A stretch of 64,000 nucleotides of DNA. Source: Prevotella sp. (GTDB lineage Bacteria > Bacteroidota > Bacteroidia > Bacteroidales > Bacteroidaceae). The stretch is taken from assembly GCA_024688365.1 (NCBI GenBank), contig JAILEG010000035.1:1-64000 (forward strand). Direction: 5' to 3'. Position 1 is the stretch's first letter; each line of letters begins with the position of its first letter. A program made the translations under genes and the position numbers. The notes beneath the pieces are model-generated. The model made no database searches. It was not told where the DNA came from and worked only from the letters and a program-made list of their open reading frames with translations. This document shows positions 53,684 through 61,982 of the stretch, one piece after another.

Positions 53684-54995
53684 TCAGACGGCAGCTAACA
53701 TGCAGAATACAGCCGAGAACACTCAATCAGTAGCAGCGACTCCCCTCCCTCGGGAGGGGCAGGGGGAGGGCTTCCCTTCTCCCCCTCGGGAGGGTCAGGG
53801 GCCTAAACGTGTAGTAGTCGCCTACAGTGGCGGCTTGGACACATCCTACACAGTGATGAAGCTCTGCCAGGAAGGTTGGGAGGTGTATGCCGCCTGCGCC
53901 AATACAGGCGGATTCAGTGAGGAGCAGTTGAGGACGAATGAGGAGAATGCCTATAAGTTAGGTGCGAAGGCTTATGTCACGCTCGATGTCACGCAGGAGT
54001 ATTATGAGAAATCATTGAAATACATGATCTTCGGCAATGTGCTGCGCAACAACTGTTACCCCATCTCTGTGTCGTCAGAGCGCATCTTCCAGGCCATCGC
54101 CATCGCACGCTATGCCAATGAGATAGGCGCGGATGCCATCGCACACGGCTCAACGGGCGCAGGTAACGACCAGATACGGTTTGACATGACATTCCTCGTC
54201 ATGGCTCCCGGCAAGGAAATCATCACCCTGACCCGTGACAAGGCCCTGTCGCGCCAGGAAGAGGTGGACTATCTGAACGCAAATGGCTTCAAGGCCGACT
54301 TCACGAAGCTGAAGTATTCTTATAATGTAGGTATCTGGGGCACAAGCATCTGTGGCGGTGAGCTGCTCGACCCGACGCAGGGACTGCCAGAGGAAGCCTA
54401 TCTCAAGCATGCCACCAAGACCGAGCCAAGCCAGCTCCGCATAGAGTTTAGGAAGGGTGAGATAGTCGCCGTCAACGGCGAGAAGTTTGATGACAGGATT
54501 GCCGCCATACAGAAGATTGAGGAACTGGGTGCGGCTTATGCCATCGGGCGTGACTGCAACGTCGGCGATACCATCATCGGCATTAAGGGACGTGTGGGCT
54601 TTGAGGCTGCCGCTCCAAAGATCATCATCGAGGCGCACCGCCTGCTGGAGAAGAGTACACTTTCCAAGTGGCAGCAATACTGGAAGGACCAGGTTGCCAA
54701 CTGGTACGGCATGTTCCTCCATGAGAGCCAGTACCTGGAGCCGGTGATGCCTGACATTGAGGCGATGCTGACCAGCTCACAGCGCAATGTCAACGGTACG
54801 GCAATCCTTGAACTCCGTCCCTACTGCCTCCAGACGGTGGGTGTGGACTCTGACGATGACCTCACGAAGTCGAAGCTCGGGGAGTATGGCGAGATGCAGC
54901 ACGGCTGGACGGCTGAGGATGCCAAGGGCTTCATCAAGGTCAGCTCAACGCCGCTGAGAGTATATTATGGGACTCATAATGATGAGAGGCGATAG
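53664..54995 (+). CDS. argG: argininosuccinate synthase with repeat-encoded N-terminal extension
   Basis: A 443-residue enzyme joining citrulline and aspartate. Core motifs: VVVAYSGGLDTSYTVMKL (ATP-binding P-loop), VSSERIFQAIAIARYANEIGADAIAHGSTGAGNDQIRFDM, YNVGIWGTSI, and a normal C terminus. The core begins at residue 50; residues 1-49 are extra. Residues 26-47 (TPLPREGQGEGF...PPREGQGP) are translated from a complete copy of the C/G-rich palindromic repeat. No start codon lies between repeat and core, so the repeat must be translated. ATG at 53664 or 53670. Confidence 0.92.
   Translation: MDMTKDNQTAANMQNTAENTQSVAATPLPREGQGEGFPSPPREGQGPKRVVVAYSGGLDTSYTVMKLCQEGWEVYAACANTGGFSEEQLRTNEENAYKLGAKAYVTLDVTQEYYEKSLKYMIFGNVLRNNCYPISVSSERIFQAIAIARYANEIGADAIAHGSTGAGNDQIRFDMTFLVMAPGKEIITLTRDKALSRQEEVDYLNANGFKADFTKLKYSYNVGIWGTSICGGELLDPTQGLPEEAYLKHATKTEPSQLRIEFRKGEIVAVNGEKFDDRIAAIQKIEELGAAYAIGRDCNVGDTIIGIKGRVGFEAAAPKIIIEAHRLLEKSTLSKWQQYWKDQVANWYGMFLHESQYLEPVMPDIEAMLTSSQRNVNGTAILELRPYCLQTVGVDSDDDLTKSKLGEYGEMQHGWTAEDAKGFIKVSSTPLRVYYGTHNDERR
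53739..53804 (+). repeat. full-length C/G-rich double palindrome inside argG
   Basis: Two hairpins in series (CCCCTCCCTCGGGAGGGG, then CCCCCTCGGGAGGG) joined by a G-rich and then C/T-rich linker. It aligns base for base with the copy at 56526-56591. Relative to the copy at 53219-53252 it is inverted, so the two bracket the DUF559 coding part. Confidence 0.9.
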
Positions 54996-55060
54996 GGAGG
55001 TGATGGAGTCTTCCCTCCCCCCCAGTCCTTTAGCCCATTATCAAAAAAAATAAAAGTCTT

Positions 55061-55270
55061 ATGATTAACAAGCGATTAACACGTTCGGGCGATAATGTAT
55101 GGATAGCGGGTGTCTGCGCAGGAATTGCCGACTATTTCGGCTTTGACAAGGATGCCACACGCATAGCATGGTTGCTGCTTACCCTCTTCACGGCGGCTTT
55201 TCCAGGTTTTATACTCTATGTGGCTCTGTGGATGCTGATGCCCAAGGAGGGAAACTATCCTCAGTCATAG
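55061..55270 (+). CDS. PspC-domain small membrane protein
   Basis: A 69-residue protein consisting of one PspC domain: KRLTRSGDNVWIAGVCAGIADYFGFDKDATRIAWLLLTLFTAAFPGFILYVALWMLMPKE, with an amphipathic start and one or two membrane helices. It is free-standing, without the longer tail seen in some relatives. It sits between argG and argC, so it is carried on the arginine transcript, although its role is unlikely to be in arginine synthesis. Confidence 0.88.
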   Translation: MINKRLTRSGDNVWIAGVCAGIADYFGFDKDATRIAWLLLTLFTAAFPGFILYVALWMLMPKEGNYPQS

Positions 55271-55300
55271 TCTTCAGCTGATTATCGCAATATTATTATT

Positions 55301-56272
55301 ATGAACATCGGAATATTAGGTGCGGCAGGCTATACGGGTGGTGAGCTTATCCGCCTGCTTGTCAATCACCCGGAGGCAAACATCGTCTTTGCCAATTCAG
55401 AGAGTAATGCAGGCAATTCCGTTGCTGAGGTGCATGAGGGCCTCTATGGTGAGACGGAACTGAGGTTCACGTCTGACCTGCCTTTTGACAAGGTGGATGT
55501 GGTCTTCTTCTGTTTCGGACACGGCAAGAGTGAGGCTTTCCTGAAAGAGCATGACATCCCCACACACGTCAGGATAATCGACCTGGCACAGGACTTCAGG
55601 CTTGCTCATGTTCCTTTCGGGCATGACTTTGTCTATGGACTGCCGGAACTGAACAGGGCGCAGATACAGGAAAGCCGTCATGTGGCCAATCCTGGCTGTT
55701 TTGCCACGTGCATCCAGCTCGGCCTGCTGCCAGCTGCCAAGATGGGACTGATAAGGGAGGATGTGTCGGTCAATGCCATCACAGGGTCGACGGGGGCGGG
55801 TGTGAAACCGGGAGGGACCACGCACTTCTCATGGCGCACGAACAACATGAGCATCTACAAGCCCTTCACCCATCAGCATGTGCCGGAGATAAGGCAGAGT
55901 CTGGCGCAAGTGCAGGGATTCCTGGATGCTGACATCGACTTCATTCCTTACCGGGGCGACTTCGCCCGTGGCATCTTTGCCACTGAGGTGGTGCGCACGG
56001 ACAGGTCTTTGGAGGAGATCGTCGATGGCTATAAGGAGTTCTACCGGGATGCAGCCTTCACGCATTATGTTGACAAGCCCATTGACATGAAGCAGGTGGT
56101 GAATACCAACAAGTGTCTCGTCCATTGTGACAAGTTCGGCGACAAGCTCCTTGTCACCTCCTGCATTGACAACCTGCTAAAGGGTGCCGTGGGACAGGCG
56201 GTGCAGAACATGAATCTGATGTTCGGACTGGACGAGAGGACAGGGCTGAGGCTGAAGGCAGGGGCGTTCTGA
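55301..56272 (+). CDS. argC: N-acyl-gamma-glutamyl-phosphate reductase
   Basis: A 323-residue NADPH enzyme. N-terminal GILGAAGYTGGELIRLLVNHPE binds NADP; VANPGCFATCIQLGLLP carries the catalytic Cys; GSTGAGVKPGGTTHFSWRTNNMSIYKPFTHQHVPEI contains the catalytic His region. In Bacteroidota the substrate is probably the N-succinyl rather than N-acetyl form. It lies 30 bases after pspC. Confidence 0.95.
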   Translation: MNIGILGAAGYTGGELIRLLVNHPEANIVFANSESNAGNSVAEVHEGLYGETELRFTSDLPFDKVDVVFFCFGHGKSEAFLKEHDIPTHVRIIDLAQDFRLAHVPFGHDFVYGLPELNRAQIQESRHVANPGCFATCIQLGLLPAAKMGLIREDVSVNAITGSTGAGVKPGGTTHFSWRTNNMSIYKPFTHQHVPEIRQSLAQVQGFLDADIDFIPYRGDFARGIFATEVVRTDRSLEEIVDGYKEFYRDAAFTHYVDKPIDMKQVVNTNKCLVHCDKFGDKLLVTSCIDNLLKGAVGQAVQNMNLMFGLDERTGLRLKAGAF

Positions 56273-56282
56273 GACGTGAGCG

Positions 56283-56347
56283 GCCCACCCCCAACCAAGG
56301 GAGGAGAAGGAGAGCCCACCCCCAACCCCTCCCAAGGGAGGGGAGTA
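56283..56347 (-). repeat. C/G-rich double palindrome, left member of an inverted pair
   Basis: Bases 56299-56347 are perfectly complementary to 56526-56574 (49 bases). The left end is slightly shortened compared with the partner. Confidence 0.9.
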
Positions 56348-56380
56348 GGACGGCGGGATACCCCTGTGGCTTCACCGCCC

Positions 56381-56420
56381 ATCAACACCCATCAACACCC
56401 ATCAACACCCATCAACACCC
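56381..56420. repeat. ATCAACACCC decamer tandem repeat
   Basis: Four perfect head-to-tail copies, preceded by a partial copy and followed by degenerate CACCACCCA-type units to about 56458. It lies between the two inverted palindromes. Confidence 0.9.
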
Positions 56421-56525
56421 AACATTCACCACCCACCACCCACTATTCACCACCCACCGGTATGATGATTGGATTTTAGCAGTAATATATAGTAATAAAC
56501 AATACCGCCACTTGCCCCCGTCAGG

Positions 56526-56603
56526 TACTCCCCTCCCTTGGGAGGGGTTGGGGGTGGGCTCTCCTTCTCCTCCCTTGGGAGGGATTGGAGCCTTGGTGGG
56601 CTT
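56526..56603 (+). repeat. C/G-rich double palindrome, right member of an inverted pair
   Basis: CCCCTCCCTTGGGAGGGG and CTCCCTTGGGAGGG hairpins with linker. It ends 14 bases before the argD start codon, so it forms the argD ribosome-binding neighbourhood. Confidence 0.9.
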
Positions 56604-56617
56604 TCCACTTTGATAAA

Positions 56618-57760
56618 ATGAAACTATTTGATGTTTACCCGCTCTTTGATATCAACATCGTCAAGGGCAAGGGATGTAAGGTTTGGGATGATAAGGGACA
56701 GGAATACCTGGACCTCTATGGCGGGCATGCCGTCATCAGTATCGGGCACAGCCACCCACATTATATAAACAAGGTGACGGAACAGCTGAGCCAGCTGGGA
56801 TTCTATTCCAACTCGGTCATCAATCCCCTGCAGCAGCAACTGGCTGAACGGCTGGGACGCATCAGTGGCTATGACGACTATCAGCTCTTCCTGATCAATT
56901 CAGGAGCGGAGGCTAATGAGAACGCACTGAAGCTGGCCTCGTTCGCAACGGGACGCAGGCGGGTGCTGTCGGTGTCCAAGGCTTTCCACGGGCGGACCTC
57001 ACTGGCTGTTGAGGCAACTGACAATCCGAAGATTGTCGCACCTGTCAATGACAATGGTCATGTGACTTTCCTGCCGCTCAACGATCTTCCTGCATGGGAG
57101 GATGAACTGGCAAAGGGTGATGTGGCAGCCTGCATGATAGAGTGCATCCAGGGTGTCGGCGGAGTGAACATGGCCACGGCAGAGTTCGCACAGGGCTTGC
57201 AGGCGGCCTGCAGGAAGTTTGGTGCGAAACTTATCTGCGACGAGATACAGTGCGGTTATGGCCGTAGCGGGAAATTCTTTGCCCATCAATGGCTCGGCAT
57301 CCGACCTGACCTCATCACCGTTGCCAAGGGCATAGCCAACGGTTTTCCAATGGCAGGCGTGCTGATCTCGCCTGACTTCAAGCCTGTCTACGGGCAGCTG
57401 GGGACAACATTTGGCGGCAATCACCTGGCTTGCTCGGCAGCACTGGCTGTGCTTGATGTGTTCGAGCAGGAACAGCTGGTGGATAATGTGGCTTCCGTAG
57501 GGGCTTATTTCATTGACCAGCTGAAGGAGATGCAGCGGTCAGAGCCGCATGTCGTGGAGGTGCGCGGCCGTGGACTGATGATTGGTATCGTGCTGGATAT
57601 TCCGCATAAGGAGGTGCGTTCCAGACTGATTCATGAGCAGCATTGCTTCACGGGCTGTGCCTCGACAAACATCCTCCGTGTCCTTCCGCCGCTCATTCTG
57701 AGCCGGGCAGACGTGGATGACTTCATTTACCGACTTAAAAAGGTTTTCGCAAGCTTATGA
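56618..57760 (+). CDS. argD: N-acylornithine aminotransferase
   Basis: A 380-residue class III PLP aminotransferase from ATG 56618 (MKLFDVYPLFDINIVKGKGCKVWD). An earlier TTG at 56585 is rejected because it lies within the palindromic repeat. Motifs: LDLYGGHAVISIGHSHPHY, FLINSGAEANENALKLA, FHGRTSLAVEAT, LICDEIQCGYGRSGKFFAHQ, and TVAKGIANGFPMAGV with the PLP Lys. It converts N-acylglutamate semialdehyde to N-acylornithine. Its stop overlaps the proC start (ATGA). Confidence 0.94.
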   Translation: MKLFDVYPLFDINIVKGKGCKVWDDKGQEYLDLYGGHAVISIGHSHPHYINKVTEQLSQLGFYSNSVINPLQQQLAERLGRISGYDDYQLFLINSGAEANENALKLASFATGRRRVLSVSKAFHGRTSLAVEATDNPKIVAPVNDNGHVTFLPLNDLPAWEDELAKGDVAACMIECIQGVGGVNMATAEFAQGLQAACRKFGAKLICDEIQCGYGRSGKFFAHQWLGIRPDLITVAKGIANGFPMAGVLISPDFKPVYGQLGTTFGGNHLACSAALAVLDVFEQEQLVDNVASVGAYFIDQLKEMQRSEPHVVEVRGRGLMIGIVLDIPHKEVRSRLIHEQHCFTGCASTNILRVLPPLILSRADVDDFIYRLKKVFASL

Positions 57761-58536
57761 AAATAGCTGTTATAGGGGCTGGTTCTATGGGGGGAGCCTT
57801 TGCCGAAGGACTCTTGAAATGTGACAGTATAACCCCAGGTGACATCATTGTGTCCAATCCCCATGAGGATAAGCTGGAGCGGTTTGCCAGGTTGGGAGCC
57901 AGCGTCACGACTGACAATGTGGCTGCCGTTGAGGGAGCTGATGTTGTTGCCATCGTTGTGAAGCCGTGGCTGGTGGAGCAGGTGGTGAAGGAAATCAGTC
58001 CTGTGTTCAATCCCGATAGTCAGATTCTCCTCAATATGGCTGCGGCAGTGAAGGCTGACTGTCTGGCGGAATGGATGGGGAAGAGCAGTTTCCCGCTTTT
58101 CCAGGTTATTCCAAACATAGCCATTGCCGAGCGTGCTTCCATGACATTCATCGTCCCTGTGGTGGCATCGGAAGGGCAGACCAAGGTGGTGAAAGCCATT
58201 TTCGACAAGCTTGGTGAGAGTCTTGTCACTGACGAGGATCACCTCAGTGCGGGCACGACGCTTGCCAGCTGTGGCATTGCCTATGCCATGCGTTATGTCA
58301 GGGCTGCGTCAGAGGGTGGTGTGGAACTTGGCTTCAAGGCTGACTTATCAAAGGATATTGTCCTTCAGACCCTCAAGGGGGCCGTTGCACTGTTGCAGGC
58401 AAATGGAAATCACCCTGAGGCTGAGATTGACAAGGTGACCACACCGGGCGGACTGACCATCCGTGGACTGAACGAGATGGAGCATGCCGGCTTCACGTCG
58501 GCTGTCATCCGTGGGCTGAAAGCAGCCATGCCGTAA
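57757..58536 (+). CDS. proC: pyrroline-5-carboxylate reductase
   Basis: A 259-residue enzyme for the last step of proline synthesis. KIAVIGAGSMGGAFAEGLL binds NAD(P)H; VVAIVVKPWLVEQVV and FQVIPNIAIAERASMTFIVP are family blocks; the C-terminal EIDKVTTPGGLTIRGLNEMEHAGFTSAVIRGLKAA is the ProC signature. It overlaps argD by four bases, so the two are translationally coupled. Confidence 0.95.
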   Translation: MKIAVIGAGSMGGAFAEGLLKCDSITPGDIIVSNPHEDKLERFARLGASVTTDNVAAVEGADVVAIVVKPWLVEQVVKEISPVFNPDSQILLNMAAAVKADCLAEWMGKSSFPLFQVIPNIAIAERASMTFIVPVVASEGQTKVVKAIFDKLGESLVTDEDHLSAGTTLASCGIAYAMRYVRAASEGGVELGFKADLSKDIVLQTLKGAVALLQANGNHPEAEIDKVTTPGGLTIRGLNEMEHAGFTSAVIRGLKAAMP

Positions 58537-58665
58537 GCATTGGAGAAGCCAAAAACTGTAAATGTGAGTCGCACATATTATCTGTACGTGTGCATAAAAT
58601 TGTCTATTTTATTGGGGGAAATCTGAAAAAGTGATGCCATTAGTCCTGTTTTGAAAAATAATTGC

Positions 58666-58673
58666 TACTTTTG
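58666..58673 (+). promoter_or_regulatory. -7 box of the XRE-cupin gene
   Basis: TACTTTTG 27 bases before the start codon at 58700; the -33 spacing is poor. Confidence 0.45.
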
Positions 58674-58699
58674 TCGGAAATCAAAAACAAACAAGTTCT

Positions 58700-59254
58700 A
58701 TGGAAGAGGCTATCAAACAAATTGGTGAGAGGCTGAAAGGCCTGCGCGAGGTGCTGGAGATTCCTGTCAGGGAAGTAGCCGCCCTGTGTGGCATCACTGA
58801 GGAGCAATACCTGCAGATGGAGAGCGGAGAGTGCGAGCTCTCGGTCAGTAACCTGCAGAAGATTTCCAAACAGTATGGCATCGCACTGGATGTTCTGATG
58901 TTCGGCGAGGAGCCGCACATGAGTACTTATTTCCTCACCCGCAATGGGAAGGGTATGAGCGTGGAACGGCAGAAAGCCTACAAGTACCAGAGCCTTGCGA
59001 GTGGATTCCGGGGGAGGAAGGCTGATCCCTTCATCGTCACCGTGGAGCCGAAGCCTGATGACACTCCGCTGGAGAAGAACACGCATCCCGGCCAGGAGTT
59101 CGACATGGTTTGGGAGGGGCGCATGGAGCTTACCCTGGGTGAGAAACGGATGGTTCTTGAACCAGGCGACAGTCTTTATTTCGATGCCACACAGCCACAT
59201 TGCATGCGGGCTTTGGACGGTAAGGCCGTGAAGTTCCTTGCCATCATCTTTTAA
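58700..59254 (+). CDS. XRE-family regulator with C-terminal cupin
   Basis: A 184-residue protein. Residues about 8-62 are a Cro/C1-type helix-turn-helix (GERLKGLREVLEIPVREVAALCGITEEQYLQMESGECELSVSNLQKISKQYGI). Residues about 115-184 are a cupin_2 beta barrel (HPGQEFDMVWEGRMELTLGEKRMVLEPGDSLYFDATQPHCMRAL). Such proteins sense a small ligand and often adjoin an AMP-forming acyl-CoA synthetase gene, as here. Confidence 0.9.
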   Translation: MEEAIKQIGERLKGLREVLEIPVREVAALCGITEEQYLQMESGECELSVSNLQKISKQYGIALDVLMFGEEPHMSTYFLTRNGKGMSVERQKAYKYQSLASGFRGRKADPFIVTVEPKPDDTPLEKNTHPGQEFDMVWEGRMELTLGEKRMVLEPGDSLYFDATQPHCMRALDGKAVKFLAIIF

Positions 59255-59407
59255 GTTGGTGTGTGGACAGGCTGACGAATAGTCAGCTTATCTTGCCAGG
59301 AAGGATGTTCATGTGGCTTCCTGACAGTCATGGATGAGATGTGCCTGCCGCATGACATTCCATAAACGTTCCATTGCATCCCCTAATTTCAGAAAGAAAA
59401 ACAGACA

Positions 59408-61081
59408 ATGATAGAAAGATTCTTAACGCAGACCCACTTCTCTTCGGAGGAAGACTTCAGGGAACACCTGCAATTCAAGGTTCCGGAGAACTTCAATTTC
59501 GCCTATGATGTCATGGACGTGTGGGCAAAGACAGCTCCCGACAAGCTGGCCCTGCTATGGACCAGCGAGCGGGGTGAGGAGGTGAAGACCACCTTCAGCC
59601 AGTTTAAAGAGCAGACTGACCGTACGGCAGCTTACTTCCTTAGCCTGGGCATACGCCGAGGCGACAAGGTGATGCTCATCCTCAAACGGCACTATCAGTG
59701 GTGGCTCTCGATGATGGCTCTCTGCAAGATAGGTGCTGTGGCCATTCCGGCTACGCACATGCTGACAGCCCATGACATAGTTTACCGTAACCAAAGAGCT
59801 TCAGTGAAGGCGATTATCTGTGCCAATGACGAGTATGTCACCACACAGATAGCCAAGTCGCTGCCCGACAGTCCTACCGTTGAGGTGCTTGTTGCCGTCA
59901 ACTCTATGGCACAGGCAGGCAATGCGGTGCCCGAAGGATTCCATGACTGGCATAGGGAATGGCCAGGGGCACCAGCTTTTGTGCGTCCGGAGGTAGTGAA
60001 CACGAATGATGACACCATGCTGATGTATTTCACCAGTGGAACGAGTGGTGAGCCGAAGATGGTGGCACATGACCATCTCTATGCGCTCGGGCACCTGACG
60101 ACGGGTGTCTTCTGGCATAATCTTGACGAGAAGGGCATACACCTCACTGTGGCTGACACGGGCTGGGGAAAGGCCGTATGGGGCAAGCTCTACGGACAGT
60201 GGTTTGCCGGCGCAACGGTATTCGTCTATGACCATGAGAAATTCTCAGCTGAGAGAATCATGCGGGTCATGGAGAAGTACCATGTCACCTCTTTCTGTGC
60301 CCCTCCCACCATCTATCGTTTCATGATACAGGAAGACTTCGGAAAATATGACCTCAGTGCGCTGAGATATTGCACAACGGCAGGCGAGGCTCTGGAGCCG
60401 GCTGTGTTCCAGAAGTTCCATCAGCTTACAGGTATAAGGATGATGGAGGGATTCGGGCAGACGGAGACTACCATGACACTGGGTACCTTTCCTTGGATTA
60501 AGCCCAAGCCTGGAAGCATGGGAAAGCCTAACCCTCAATATAAGGTAAGGCTGCTCAAGCCTGATGGTACCGATTGTGAGGATGGTGAGAAAGGTGAGAT
60601 CTGCATTGACACAAGCGCCGGGAAGCCTATCGGTCTCTTCAAGGGCTATTACCGTGATCCTGAACTGACGGCGAAGGCCTGGCACGACAACCTCTATTAC
60701 ACGGGCGACTTGGCCTGGCGTGATGAGGATGGCTATTACTGGTTTGTGGGCCGTGCAGATGATGTCATCAAGAGTTCGGGGTACCGCATCGGGCCTTTCG
60801 AGGTGGAGAGCGCGCTGATGACTCACCCCGCAGTAGTGGAGTGTGCCGTGACGGGTGTCCCCGACAAGGTGCGTGGCATGGTGGTCAAGGCCACTGTCGT
60901 TCTCTCCAAGGAGTGGAAGCCCAGGGCTGGCGATGAGCTTGTAAGGGAACTGCAGAGTCATGTGAAGCATGAGACGGCCCCTTACAAGTACCCGCGTGTC
61001 ATTGAGTTTGTTGATGAACTCCCGAAGACCATCTCCGGAAAGATACGTCGGGTGGAGATCCGGCAAAAAGATAATCAGTAG
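59408..61081 (+). CDS. AMP-forming acyl-CoA synthetase
   Basis: A 557-residue ANL-family enzyme activating a carboxylate to its CoA thioester. Motifs in order: MYFTSGTSGEPKMVAH (P-loop), APPTIYRFMI, TAGEALEP, MEGFGQTETTMTLG, YYTGDLAWRDEDGYYWFVGRADDVIKSSGYRIGPFEVE and the C-terminal LPKTISGKIRR with the catalytic Lys. The overall pattern resembles acetyl- or medium-chain acyl-CoA synthetases. The XRE-cupin gene 153 bases upstream is its probable regulator. Confidence 0.9.
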   Translation: MIERFLTQTHFSSEEDFREHLQFKVPENFNFAYDVMDVWAKTAPDKLALLWTSERGEEVKTTFSQFKEQTDRTAAYFLSLGIRRGDKVMLILKRHYQWWLSMMALCKIGAVAIPATHMLTAHDIVYRNQRASVKAIICANDEYVTTQIAKSLPDSPTVEVLVAVNSMAQAGNAVPEGFHDWHREWPGAPAFVRPEVVNTNDDTMLMYFTSGTSGEPKMVAHDHLYALGHLTTGVFWHNLDEKGIHLTVADTGWGKAVWGKLYGQWFAGATVFVYDHEKFSAERIMRVMEKYHVTSFCAPPTIYRFMIQEDFGKYDLSALRYCTTAGEALEPAVFQKFHQLTGIRMMEGFGQTETTMTLGTFPWIKPKPGSMGKPNPQYKVRLLKPDGTDCEDGEKGEICIDTSAGKPIGLFKGYYRDPELTAKAWHDNLYYTGDLAWRDEDGYYWFVGRADDVIKSSGYRIGPFEVESALMTHPAVVECAVTGVPDKVRGMVVKATVVLSKEWKPRAGDELVRELQSHVKHETAPYKYPRVIEFVDELPKTISGKIRRVEIRQKDNQ

Positions 61082-61154
61082 GAATGGGGGTGCTGACGGT
61101 GGTTTTTTCCTTCCCACAGTCTCCTTGACCCCCTGTAAGAAAGAATATTAGACA

Positions 61155-61940
61155 ATGAAACGAATCGTAGTAAAGGTGGGCAGCAATGTCCTTACCCGTG
61201 ATGATGGAAAACTGGACGTGACACGGATGTCGTCACTGGTGGATCAGCTGGTCTGGCTTCGGCAGCAGGGCTATGAGGTGATATTGGTCTCCTCGGGTGC
61301 CGTGGCTGCCGGAAAGGGCGAGCTTCACACGAATCACCATCTCGACAGTGCCGAGCAACGTCAGCTGTTCTCTGCCTTGGGGCAGGTGAAGCTGATAGGG
61401 CTTTACTACGACCTCTTCCGTGAATACGGCATCAAGGTAGGCCAGGTCCTGACGATGAAGGAGAATTTCACCAATTCGGAACAGTATCAAAACCAAAAAG
61501 CATGTATGGAGGTGATGCTCAGGAATGATGTCATTCCTATTGTCAATGAGAACGATACGGTCTGTATTACAGAGCTGATGTTCACCGATAACGATGAGCT
61601 TTCAGGACTTATCGCCCAAATGATGCAGGCTGAGACACTTGTCCTGCTGACGAATGTGGATGGTATCTACAACGGCGATCCCTCCAACCCCCAGAGCCGT
61701 ATCATCCCCTCGGTATATTATGATCGTGATATCAGTGAGTATGCTTCTGATGAGCGGAGCAGCAATGGGCGCGGAGGCATGCTGTCGAAGGTGAATACGG
61801 CACACGATGCAGCCCAGGCTGGCATACGTGTCATCATTGCCAATGGAAATACACCAGGAATCCTGCCGCAGCTTATAGACTGTCCGCTTGATACGCTGCA
61901 TACCGAGTTTGTGGCAAGACCCCAGCAACAGTCCGTGTAA
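61155..61940 (+). CDS. proB: glutamate 5-kinase, short form without PUA domain
   Basis: A 261-residue amino acid kinase catalysing the first step of proline synthesis. KRIVVKVGSNVLTRDDGKLD and VILVSSGAVAAGKGEL are at the N terminus; PIVNENDTV and LVLLTNVDGIYNGDP are mid-domain; GGMLSKVNTAHDAAQAGIRVIIANG is the C-terminal nucleotide-site block. The protein ends shortly after, lacking the about 100-residue PUA domain of the enteric enzyme. It is followed after 42 bases by proA. Confidence 0.94.
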   Translation: MKRIVVKVGSNVLTRDDGKLDVTRMSSLVDQLVWLRQQGYEVILVSSGAVAAGKGELHTNHHLDSAEQRQLFSALGQVKLIGLYYDLFREYGIKVGQVLTMKENFTNSEQYQNQKACMEVMLRNDVIPIVNENDTVCITELMFTDNDELSGLIAQMMQAETLVLLTNVDGIYNGDPSNPQSRIIPSVYYDRDISEYASDERSSNGRGGMLSKVNTAHDAAQAGIRVIIANGNTPGILPQLIDCPLDTLHTEFVARPQQQSV

Positions 61941-61982
61941 GCCCATCCGTACCGTCCCTTAATACCTAAAAGATAAAGAACA

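Noticed and set aside
56585..56617. Upstream TTG start for argD
   Set aside because: Lies in the palindromic repeat; the conserved N terminus begins at ATG 56618.
60245..61117. 290-codon minus-strand frame opposite the acyl-CoA synthetase gene
   Set aside because: Antisense shadow of a gene with all ANL-family motifs.
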